In this document: positions 27,588 through 34,654 of the stretch, in pieces | Layout of the letters: the number at the start of each line of letters is the position of its first letter | Numbering within the stretch: position 1 is the first letter of the stretch | Source of the DNA: an uncultured Bacteroidota bacterium | GTDB taxonomy: Bacteria; Bacteroidota; Bacteroidia; Flavobacteriales; Flavobacteriaceae | NCBI GenBank assembly: GCA_902614065.1 | Contig: CACMJT010000007.1 | Location: forward strand, 23,525 to 87,524 | Direction of reading: 5' to 3' | Length of the DNA stretch: 64,000 nucleotides | The notes under the pieces: generated by a model | Databases searched by the model: none | The model's input: the letters and a program-made list of their open reading frames with translations, nothing else | What the model was told of the DNA's origin: nothing | Position numbers and translations under genes: made by a program

Positions 27588-28359
27588 AATTGAATATTTT
27601 TTCCATTTTTTTCTCCTCATCCTCAGCTAAATCTTTATCAACCAATATTCTTCCACTATACTCATCGGTAATGAATTTTTTTCTTGATGCTATGTCAAGT
27701 TGAACTTGAGGAGGAATTACAAAGAATGAACCTGCCGATGCGCCCCTTTCAACAGGGACAATTGCAAGACCATTTTTAACACTCGAACGAATTTTTTTAT
27801 ATGAGATGAGTAGGGAATCATCAATTTTTTTTTCAAACTCTTCAGACTTTTTCATGAGAGCACTTTCCTCTTTCTCAGTTTCTTTCATTATGCTATTCAA
27901 CTCATCTTTTTTGTGATCTAAGTGAGCCTTTCTTTCATCTTTAAGCGTAGTTGTTTCTTCTAATTTCTCTTTCTTTTCTTCAATTTCTGCCTTTAACTCA
28001 TTGATTTGTTTTTCACTGTACTGTATTTCTAACTCCTGAAACTCAATCTCTTTACTTAAAGATTCAAAAGCTCTATTATTTCTAACATTCTTTTGTTGAT
28101 CGTTGTATTTAGTGATCATGGCTTTAGATTCTTCTATCTTATTTTGTTTTTCTTTAATACCGTTCTCAACTTCACTCAGTTCTTCATTTATTTTATTAAT
28201 TCTGAAATCTAAACCCTCTACTTCATCTTCTAAGTCTTCAACTTCCAAAGGTAATTCACCCCTGACACTTCTAATTTTATCTATACGAGAATCAATCAAT
28301 TGCAAATCATACATTGCTCTTAATTTTTCTTCAACTGAATATTCAACTTTTTTAGCCAT
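27580..28359 (-). CDS. Coiled-coil protein of the C4-type zinc-ribbon family, cysteines absent
   Basis: A 259-residue protein. Residues about 30-170 are a long Glu/Lys-rich coiled coil. The C-terminus aligns by eye with the zinc-ribbon family (formerly DUF164): IPPQVQLDIASRKK and SGRILVDKDLAEDE. The four Cys that normally bind zinc are missing: the first pair region reads RGASAGSFF, the second TDEYSGRIL. There is no Cys in the protein. It lies one base after the Nif3 gene stop, a common pairing, so the two are cotranscribed. Function unknown; a role in RNA or translation quality has been suggested for relatives. Confidence 0.85.
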   Translation of the reverse strand: MAKKVEYSVEEKLRAMYDLQLIDSRIDKIRSVRGELPLEVEDLEDEVEGLDFRINKINEELSEVENGIKEKQNKIEESKAMITKYNDQQKNVRNNRAFESLSKEIEFQELEIQYSEKQINELKAEIEEKKEKLEETTTLKDERKAHLDHKKDELNSIMKETEKEESALMKKSEEFEKKIDDSLLISYKKIRSSVKNGLAIVPVERGASAGSFFVIPPQVQLDIASRKKFITDEYSGRILVDKDLAEDEEKKMEKIFNSI

Positions 28360-28360
28360 A

Positions 28361-29143
28361 TTAAAAATAATTTACAGGATTAGTTTTACTTTTTGCAATA
28401 ATGCACGCAAACTTAGGAATTTTTTTGTTAAGATGATTTAAAATAGTCTCTTTTATGTGTGTTTCACTCTCGTAATGTCCAATATCAACAATTAAAATTT
28501 TTTTATTGGGCTTGAAAAAATCATGGTATTTGAAGTCTGATGAAATAAAGCAATCAGCTTTCTCAAAAATTGCATTTTCAATGGCAAAACTTCCTGACCC
28601 CGCAACCAAAGCTACTTTTTTAATTTTTTTATTTAATAAATTAGAGTGTCTCAAATATTTTAAATCAAATTTTTCCTTTAAAAAACTTATAAAATCATAA
28701 TCCATCATTGATTTTTCCATAAAACCAATACTTCCCATCCCTTTTAAACTGTTACAATCATTACTGATAAGTATTTTTTGGTTTTTTAATTTTAGGATTT
28801 CACCAAGTTGGTAGCTAGTACCATCCCTATTATTGTCTAAATTGGTATGAATGCAGTATACATTAATGTCATTTTTAACACACTTGATTATAATGTCATT
28901 GACCCTAGTGTCAGTTATTTCTGTCTTGGGATCAATTATGAATAAAGGATGAAAACTAATAATTAGGTTTGACTCACAGGAAATACACTCATCTATTACA
29001 TCATCAGTTATATCAAGAGTTATTATACCCTTTTTAATCTCAGACTCTTGATCACCAACCAAGAGTCCAACATTATCAAAGTCCTCGGCATCACTTGCAG
29101 GGCACCAATCCTCTAATATTTCAATAATTTCTGATAGTAACAT
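28361..29143 (-). CDS. Nif3-like dinuclear metal-centre protein
   Basis: A 260-residue protein of the Nif3/YbgI (DUF34) family, whose hexamers bind two metal ions; the reaction is not established, though GTP cyclohydrolase-like activity is annotated for some. Signature stretches are DFDNVGLLVGD, SFHPLFI, and HTNLDNNRDGTSYQLGEIL near the N-terminus, VALVAGSGSFAIENAI and DIGHYESETHIKE near the end with metal ligands His and Glu. It lacks the long insert many homologues carry. A TTG five codons upstream is inside an exact -7 box, so the ATG at 29143 is used. Confidence 0.9.
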   Translation of the reverse strand: MLLSEIIEILEDWCPASDAEDFDNVGLLVGDQESEIKKGIITLDITDDVIDECISCESNLIISFHPLFIIDPKTEITDTRVNDIIIKCVKNDINVYCIHTNLDNNRDGTSYQLGEILKLKNQKILISNDCNSLKGMGSIGFMEKSMMDYDFISFLKEKFDLKYLRHSNLLNKKIKKVALVAGSGSFAIENAIFEKADCFISSDFKYHDFFKPNKKILIVDIGHYESETHIKETILNHLNKKIPKFACIIAKSKTNPVNYF

Positions 29144-29155
29144 CAAATTTTTTAT

Positions 29156-29163
29156 CAAATATA
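29156..29163 (-). promoter_or_regulatory. -7 promoter box TATATTTG of the Nif3 gene
   Basis: Exact TAnnTTTG on the minus strand, 12 bases upstream of the ATG at 29143. It rules out the longer TTG-started reading frame, which begins inside it. Confidence 0.6.
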
Positions 29164-29185
29164 AAATTTATATTTTCGCCTATGT

Positions 29186-30196
29186 ATGTTACTCAGAAAA
29201 ATACTCTTTCCAGTTGCTGTATTAAATTATCTCTTTCAGCTAATTAGGAGTTTTTTGTATGCAAATAATTTTTTTAAAGTATATCAACCTAAAATAAATA
29301 CAATTTGTATTGGGAATTTATCTTTGGGTGGGACTGGGAAAACACCGCTAGTCAAATTTTTAATTGAAAGATTATCAAAAAAAATAAATATATCAGTATT
29401 AAGCAGGGGTTACAAAAGAAAAACTATGGGTTTTATAGAAGTTTTGGATGATGCAGATGTCAATGATGTAGGTGATGAAAACTTTATGATTAAAAAATCT
29501 TTTAAAAATATAAATGTTTTTTCCTCTGAAAATCGATCCTATGCTTTGGATAGAATCTCAAAAAAATTCAATGATATCGGTTTAATAATACTTGATGACG
29601 CAATGCAACACAGAAAAATAAAATGTGATCTTAATATACTGCTAACAAAATTTGAGCAGCCATTTTATAATGATTTTATTTTTCCATTTGGAAACTTACG
29701 CGAGCCAAGAATTGGTTATGAAAGAGCAAACGTAATTATTGTGACCAAATGTCCAAATAACCTAACTTCTACACAAAAAGAAAAGATTATAAAAAAAATC
29801 AATCCACTAGATCATCAACGAATTTTTTTTAGCAAAGTTCATTATGAAGATATTTTAAAAGGAAAAAACGATGTTCATATTTCTGTATTAGAAAGTGACT
29901 TCGTATTAGTAACTGGAATTGCTGATAGTCAACCATTAATAAGATATTTAAAATCAAAAAAATATAAATTCAATCATATTAGGTATAATGATCATCATAT
30001 TTACAATCAAAATGATATTAAAGAAATCATAAAGTCAAGTGGAAATAAAATAATTTTAACTACAAAAAAGGATTACTTTAAAATTATCTCATTGCATGAC
30101 TCAAACAACTTATTTTATATAGATATTAAAATAGATTTCTTTGGAAAATCAAATGATTTGGTAGGATTAATTTCTGAAAAGTTTAGTCTTAATTAA
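29186..30196 (+). CDS. lpxK: Tetraacyldisaccharide 4'-kinase
   Basis: Phosphorylates the lipid A disaccharide precursor at the 4' position, at the inner membrane. 336 residues. An N-terminal membrane-contacting helix precedes the P-loop GNLSLGGTGKTP near 48-59, then VLSRGYKRKTMGF, VGDENFMI and LDDAMQHRKIKCDLNILL, all typical. It is divergent from the Nif3 gene and its end overlaps lipA by 8 bases in convergent orientation. Confidence 0.95.
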   Translation: MLLRKILFPVAVLNYLFQLIRSFLYANNFFKVYQPKINTICIGNLSLGGTGKTPLVKFLIERLSKKINISVLSRGYKRKTMGFIEVLDDADVNDVGDENFMIKKSFKNINVFSSENRSYALDRISKKFNDIGLIILDDAMQHRKIKCDLNILLTKFEQPFYNDFIFPFGNLREPRIGYERANVIIVTKCPNNLTSTQKEKIIKKINPLDHQRIFFSKVHYEDILKGKNDVHISVLESDFVLVTGIADSQPLIRYLKSKKYKFNHIRYNDHHIYNQNDIKEIIKSSGNKIILTTKKDYFKIISLHDSNNLFYIDIKIDFFGKSNDLVGLISEKFSLN

Positions 30197-31127
30197 TGTG
30201 TTTTTTTGCTTTGTATGAGGATCTGACTAGAGGACCACTTTCCACATGTATAAAACCTAAATCTTTAGCGAACTCTTTATAAAAATTAAATTTTGTTGGT
30301 TCAATAAATTCTTTAACTGGCAAATGCCTTTTGCTGGGTTGTAAATATTGACCAATAGTAACGACGTCAACCTTTGCATTTCTAAGATCACGAAGGGTCT
30401 CTAAAACCTCAGATTCAGTTTCACCCAAACCAAGCATTATTCCAGATTTAGTTCTTCTTGCACCGTTATCTTTCAAGTACTTAAGTACAGCCATGCTTCT
30501 ATCGTATTTAGCCTGAATTCTTACCTCACGGGTTAATCTTCTTACTGTTTCAATATTATGAGAAATAACTTCAGGATTAGCTTCAATTATTCTATCAAGA
30601 TGTCTTTCAACACCTTGAAAATCTGGTATAAGGGTTTCCATTGTAGTTCCTGGGCTGAGCCTTCTTATACTCTTAACAGTTTCAGCCCAAATTATTGAGC
30701 CTTGGTCTTGCAAATCATCTCGATCTACAGATGTTATGACCGCGTGTTTAATTTTCATTACAGAAATGGATTTGGCGACTTTTTCAGGCTCTTCCCAATC
30801 AACTGATTCAGGTTTACCAGTTTTTACACCACAAAATCCACATGACCTAGTGCAAATATTTCCTAAAATCATAAATGTAGCAGTACCTTCCCCCCAGCAC
30901 TCGCCCATGTTGGGACAACTTCCAGATGAACAAATAGTATTTAGCTTATACTTATCAACAAGACCTCTAATTTCAGAGTATTTTTTTCCAGTGGGTAATT
31001 TTACTCTAATCCAATCTGGTTTTTTTTTGAAGTCTGATTTACGTTGTTCTAGAGTTTTATTAGTTTTACTAATATCAACCTTAGTCCAATTTCCTTTAAT
31101 TTTTTTTTCTAAAATTTTTGTACTCAA
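30189..31127 (-). CDS. lipA: Lipoyl synthase
   Basis: Radical SAM enzyme that inserts two sulfurs into octanoyl groups on carrier domains, completing lipoate made with LipB (6509). 312 residues. The auxiliary cluster motif CSSGSCPNMGEC and the radical SAM motif CTRSCGFC are intact, followed by AVITSVDRDDLQDQG and MLGLGETESEV; the terminal conserved Ser in LVRSSYKA, an auxiliary-cluster ligand, is present. The start is TTG (31127); no better codon exists near the expected N-terminus. An exact -7 box lies 22 bases upstream. Confidence 0.96.
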   Translation of the reverse strand: MSTKILEKKIKGNWTKVDISKTNKTLEQRKSDFKKKPDWIRVKLPTGKKYSEIRGLVDKYKLNTICSSGSCPNMGECWGEGTATFMILGNICTRSCGFCGVKTGKPESVDWEEPEKVAKSISVMKIKHAVITSVDRDDLQDQGSIIWAETVKSIRRLSPGTTMETLIPDFQGVERHLDRIIEANPEVISHNIETVRRLTREVRIQAKYDRSMAVLKYLKDNGARRTKSGIMLGLGETESEVLETLRDLRNAKVDVVTIGQYLQPSKRHLPVKEFIEPTKFNFYKEFAKDLGFIHVESGPLVRSSYKAKKHIN

Positions 31128-31149
31128 TGCGTTTTAATTTAAACGAATA

Positions 31150-31157
31150 CAAATATA
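31150..31157 (-). promoter_or_regulatory. -7 promoter box TATATTTG of lipA
   Basis: Exact TAnnTTTG on the minus strand, leaving a leader of about 16-18 bases before the TTG start of lipA. Confidence 0.55.
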
Positions 31158-31175
31158 TGATTATATAATAGAATT

Positions 31176-32387
31176 TTAAATTAAAGTTATGTACCAAATT
31201 GAAAATATTGTTAAAAAAATGATGCCTGATATTGAGTAAAATTTCATTGTTCTTGAAAGTTTAAATTTTTTAGGCATATAACCACTGTTAACAAGTGAAT
31301 AATTCATAATTGCATAAATGGGCGCAGTTATAAAAGATAGAATAGTTGCTATTTTAATTAAAGTACCCATCTCCGATTCAAAAAACACAAAAATTATCAT
31401 TGTTACTATGGATATAATCAAAATCCAAGTATTATATCCGCTAATTTTTTTATGGTTTAATAATTGTAGTGTTTGGCTCATCGCTCGTGGCGATGCATCT
31501 AAGCATGTAATTGTAGTGCTCAACATTGTTGTGAATGCTGCAACCGATATAAAAATTTTAACATTTTCACCAAGATTAGCTGTATATAATTTAATCAGTT
31601 GATTGGCAAACTCTGACCCATTATTAGAGAATGTTTGTCCTGATCCGAACATTACAAAAGCACCAAGTGCAACGAAACACAATCCAAGAAATACAGTTGA
31701 AATGTATCCGACGTTAAAATCAAATAATGCTGATTTATATTTGATTTTATTGTTAAGATTTAATTTTTCCTTTGTCCATATAGATTGCCAAATAGAAACA
31801 TCAAGAGGAGCAGGCATCCAACCCATGAAAGCAGCCAAAAAAATTATCCCTGAAACTTCATCTGGAAATATTTGATTAAAGTTAAGTTCTACGACATTAT
31901 TGTTGGTTGCATACCCCACTGCAAATAGTGTAGATAAAGCTAATATTAGGATTACTATTTTTATAAAGTTATCAAGTAATTTATATTTCCCAACTGTAAG
32001 AATTATAATGCAAAGAATTAAGATTATTGATGCCATTATGGCAATATTATTATTGAAACCGAATAGTTCAACTGCTAAACCTGCTGTTACAATAGTTACT
32101 GCCGCTTGAATTGTAAAAATTGTAACAATAGAAAGTAGTAAATAAATGTACAGTACGTAATCTCCAATTTTTTTGTAACCATGTAGTAGGGTTTCACCTG
32201 TTGAAAAAGCGTATTTGGTTCCAAATAAAAAGAAAGGGTATTTGAAAAAATTACACAATATCAATGCCCAAATTAGTCCAAAACCAAATTCTGCACCTGC
32301 CTTTGTTGATTGTACAAGATGAGAAACTCCAATTGCAGCTCCAGCAAACAATAAACCAGGTCCTAGTTTTTTGATTTGATCAATCAT
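31176..32387 (-). CDS. Nramp-family transporter lacking canonical metal motifs
   Basis: A 403-residue inner-membrane protein with about 11 hydrophobic helices and the general Nramp plan (KKLGPGLLFAGAAIGVSHLVQSTKAGAEFG in helix 1). The canonical helix-1 DPGN is replaced by AIGVSH, and the helix-6 MPH by GWMPAPLDVS. It therefore belongs to an Nramp-related subgroup common in Bacteroidota whose substrate is unclear; calling it a Mn/Fe importer would be unsafe. Its start lies inside the end of the ECF sigma gene (8-base overlap), so its translation is coupled to the sigma factor. Confidence 0.8.
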   Translation of the reverse strand: MIDQIKKLGPGLLFAGAAIGVSHLVQSTKAGAEFGFGLIWALILCNFFKYPFFLFGTKYAFSTGETLLHGYKKIGDYVLYIYLLLSIVTIFTIQAAVTIVTAGLAVELFGFNNNIAIMASIILILCIIILTVGKYKLLDNFIKIVILILALSTLFAVGYATNNNVVELNFNQIFPDEVSGIIFLAAFMGWMPAPLDVSIWQSIWTKEKLNLNNKIKYKSALFDFNVGYISTVFLGLCFVALGAFVMFGSGQTFSNNGSEFANQLIKLYTANLGENVKIFISVAAFTTMLSTTITCLDASPRAMSQTLQLLNHKKISGYNTWILIISIVTMIIFVFFESEMGTLIKIATILSFITAPIYAIMNYSLVNSGYMPKKFKLSRTMKFYSISGIIFLTIFSIWYITLI

Positions 32388-32892
32388 TATTCTTAATCTT
32401 TTCTATCAAAAGTTTTTTTGCTCTAAAAATTTTAATCTTTATAGTACTGATTGGTTGGTTAAGTTTTTTAGAAATTTCTTTAATTGATAAATCATCAAAA
32501 TACCTGTATTTTAAAACTTCTTTATAGTTGGGTTTTAATTGATTTATTTTTTCCTTTAACTCGTCATAACTCTCTTTTTCAATAAAATCCTCCTCAGGGC
32601 TACTCGTATAATTATGCTTTTCAATATTTTCATAATTATCAATTATCGTTTTCTTTTTTCTTAACTGATCAGCATAAGTGTTCTTTGCAATTGATATTAA
32701 CCAAGTTTTGAATGAAAACTTTTTATCATATAGTTTAATTTTTTGAAATGCTTTTGAAAATGTTTGAATTGTAATTTCCTCTGCAATGTAGTCATCAGAG
32801 GTCTTTTTTAATATATAGTTAAAGACATAATCCCAATTATCATTTAACAACTTATTGAAAGGAGTATTGTTTTGACCTGAATTTGAATTCAT
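32380..32892 (-). CDS. ECF-type RNA polymerase sigma factor
   Basis: A 170-residue sigma-70 family factor with only regions 2 and 4. Region 2 spans about 18-85 (DDYIAEEITIQTFSKAFQKI, FKTWLISIAKNTYADQLRKKK); region 4 spans about 115-165 with a helix-turn-helix (YFDDLSIKEISKKLNQPISTIKIKIFRAKKLL). No anti-sigma gene is adjacent; instead it overlaps a Nramp-like transporter gene. Its regulon cannot be told from sequence alone. Confidence 0.9.
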   Translation of the reverse strand: MNSNSGQNNTPFNKLLNDNWDYVFNYILKKTSDDYIAEEITIQTFSKAFQKIKLYDKKFSFKTWLISIAKNTYADQLRKKKTIIDNYENIEKHNYTSSPEEDFIEKESYDELKEKINQLKPNYKEVLKYRYFDDLSIKEISKKLNQPISTIKIKIFRAKKLLIEKIKNND

Positions 32893-32897
32893 TTTGG

Positions 32898-33104
32898 TTA
32901 ATTCAAATTTAAATCAGATCTCTTACATTCATTTTCTTCAGGAAGTTTCCCACATAAACCACATGGCTTTCCCTCCTTGTTTAGAAAAGGGTTATTTGAT
33001 GCACATGTTCCAGAAAACTTACCATCTTTCTTAAAAATTATTTTCACGGATATTCCTATAAATGCAAGAGATAGCAAAATGATTGATATAAAAAATACTT
33101 CCAT
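32898..33104 (-). CDS. Small single-helix Cys-rich membrane protein
   Basis: A 68-residue protein with one N-terminal transmembrane helix (VFFISIILLSLAFIGISVKIIF) and a soluble tail bearing four Cys: TCASNNPFLNKEGKPCGLCGKLPEENEC. Such proteins are widespread in flavobacteria and usually called 'membrane or secreted protein'. The helix-plus-Cys-tail layout resembles NqrM, which delivers iron to Na+-NQR, but that link is inference only. It lies three bases after murB and five before the sigma gene, in one operon. Confidence 0.75.
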   Translation of the reverse strand: MEVFFISIILLSLAFIGISVKIIFKKDGKFSGTCASNNPFLNKEGKPCGLCGKLPEENECKRSDLNLN

Positions 33105-33107
33105 GAA

Positions 33108-34115
33108 TTAAATGATGTTAACCTCTTCTTCGAGCAATATATCAAATTTTTCTAATACTGTTGATTTTATTTTTTCGGAAAATAAAAGTATATCCTTTCC
33201 TGTGGCATTACCTAAATTTATTATTACCAATGCTTGATCCTTATACACTCCAACATTTTTTTCTTCAATGTTTTTAAAATTACAATTTTCAATTAGCCAT
33301 GCTGCCGACAATTTATATTTTGACACACTCTCTTTGAAATAAACCAATTTTGAAAATTTTTGCTTCAGTTTATTAAGTAGTTCAATTGAAACGATTGGAT
33401 TTTTAAAAAAACTACCCGAATTACCAATTAAGGATGGGTTAGGTAATTTGTTTTCTCTGATCTTACTAACTATTCTTGCAATATCTTTTATGGTAGGGTT
33501 ATGAATTTTTTTCTTATTTAGAGCATCATTTATGCTCTTGTATGATTTACTAATCTTATGATTGGTTTTTGATAATTGGAGAACAACTTCTGTTATGATA
33601 AACTTATTTCTTAATGACTTTTTAAAAATTGAGGATCGATAAGAAAATTGACAATCATTAAGTTCAAATTTCTTTTTCTCTATTGTATCAAGAAAATATC
33701 CCGAGCAAGAGACAAAAATATCTTTAATTTCAACACCATAGGCACCAATATTCTGAATAGGTGCACCTCCTACAAATCCAGGAATTGATATTAAATTTTC
33801 AGCCCCACCAAAATTTTTAGAGATTGCCCATTTCACAAAATCATCCCATATTTCACCAGCTCCGATTGAAATACTAACATAATTATTGTTTTCTGAAATA
33901 ATTTTCATCCCCTTGATTTTTACATTAATTACAGGGATTTGAACATTATCTGTAAATAAAATATTCGTACCTCCCCCGAGAATAAAAACCTTTTTATTTT
34001 TTAATGATTTCAGTGTTTTTATTACTTCTTCTTCAGAACTAACTTCATGAAACTCTCTGGAAATCACATCAACTCCAAAGGAATTGTATGATTTTAAAGA
34101 AATATTTTTTTTCAA
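33108..34115 (-). CDS. murB: UDP-N-acetylmuramate dehydrogenase
   Basis: FAD- and NADPH-dependent reduction of UDP-GlcNAc-enolpyruvate to UDP-MurNAc, for peptidoglycan. 335 residues. FAD-binding VFILGGGTNILFTD, then SIPGFVGGAPIQNIGAYGVEI, the DCQFSYRSSIFKK block, and the catalytic Ser in GNSGSFFKNP; a C-terminal Glu/Lys region is present, matching the type I enzyme. The TTG at 34115 is the only start that keeps the N-terminal LKSYNSFGV strand. Confidence 0.95.
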   Translation of the reverse strand: MKKNISLKSYNSFGVDVISREFHEVSSEEEVIKTLKSLKNKKVFILGGGTNILFTDNVQIPVINVKIKGMKIISENNNYVSISIGAGEIWDDFVKWAISKNFGGAENLISIPGFVGGAPIQNIGAYGVEIKDIFVSCSGYFLDTIEKKKFELNDCQFSYRSSIFKKSLRNKFIITEVVLQLSKTNHKISKSYKSINDALNKKKIHNPTIKDIARIVSKIRENKLPNPSLIGNSGSFFKNPIVSIELLNKLKQKFSKLVYFKESVSKYKLSAAWLIENCNFKNIEEKNVGVYKDQALVIINLGNATGKDILLFSEKIKSTVLEKFDILLEEEVNII

Positions 34116-34141
34116 AAAACTATGATTAAAATAGGTATTGA

Positions 34142-34558
34142 CTAATTCACTTTTCCTTTATCTTCCTCATCTTCTTCTTCTTCCAAAACTTCGCCCATAA
34201 TTCTTAAAATCACTGTTGCAGTTTTTGCATTTGAATTTACAGTCACTGCTTTTCGAAAAATCCCAACTCTACTTGTATCGTAATTAACTTCAATTTGACC
34301 TTCAGCACCAGGTTCAATTGGTTTTTCGGGTTTTTTAGGGATAGTACACCCACATGATGAAGAAATCCTAGTAAATATTAGTGGTGCATCACCAACGTTT
34401 TTAAATTTAAAAACTCTGGTTCCATCAGAATCATAATCGATTTGTCCATAATCAATAGAATTTGTTTCAAATTTAATTTCAGCTTGTTTTTCCTGTGCTA
34501 GATTTAAAACTGAAAAGAAGCAGAAAATTAATGTTGTTAATTTTAGAGTGATTTTCAT
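34142..34558 (-). CDS. DUF1573 periplasmic protein
   Basis: A 138-residue exported protein. A signal peptide (TLIFCFFSVLNLAQ) is followed by one immunoglobulin-like DUF1573 domain: IDYGQIDYDSDGTRVFKFKN, TRISSSCGCTIPKKP and KAVTVNSNAKTATVILRIMGEV. The C-terminus is a very acidic tail (EEEEDEEDKGK). The SCGCT motif is the family hallmark. Role unknown. It lies 26 bases upstream of murB, probably the same transcript. Confidence 0.88.
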   Translation of the reverse strand: MKITLKLTTLIFCFFSVLNLAQEKQAEIKFETNSIDYGQIDYDSDGTRVFKFKNVGDAPLIFTRISSSCGCTIPKKPEKPIEPGAEGQIEVNYDTSRVGIFRKAVTVNSNAKTATVILRIMGEVLEEEEDEEDKGKVN

Positions 34559-34632
34559 ATAATTTGAATTTATACAAATTTAACTCTTTTACAAAAAAAT
34601 AGCTATACTTTTAATAATTCTCTGTAGTTAGT

Positions 34633-34640
34633 TACTTTTG
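34633..34640 (+). promoter_or_regulatory. -7 promoter box TACTTTTG of valS
   Basis: Exact TAnnTTTG, 14 bases upstream of the valS ATG. Confidence 0.55.
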
Positions 34641-34654
34641 CTTAAAATATTTAA

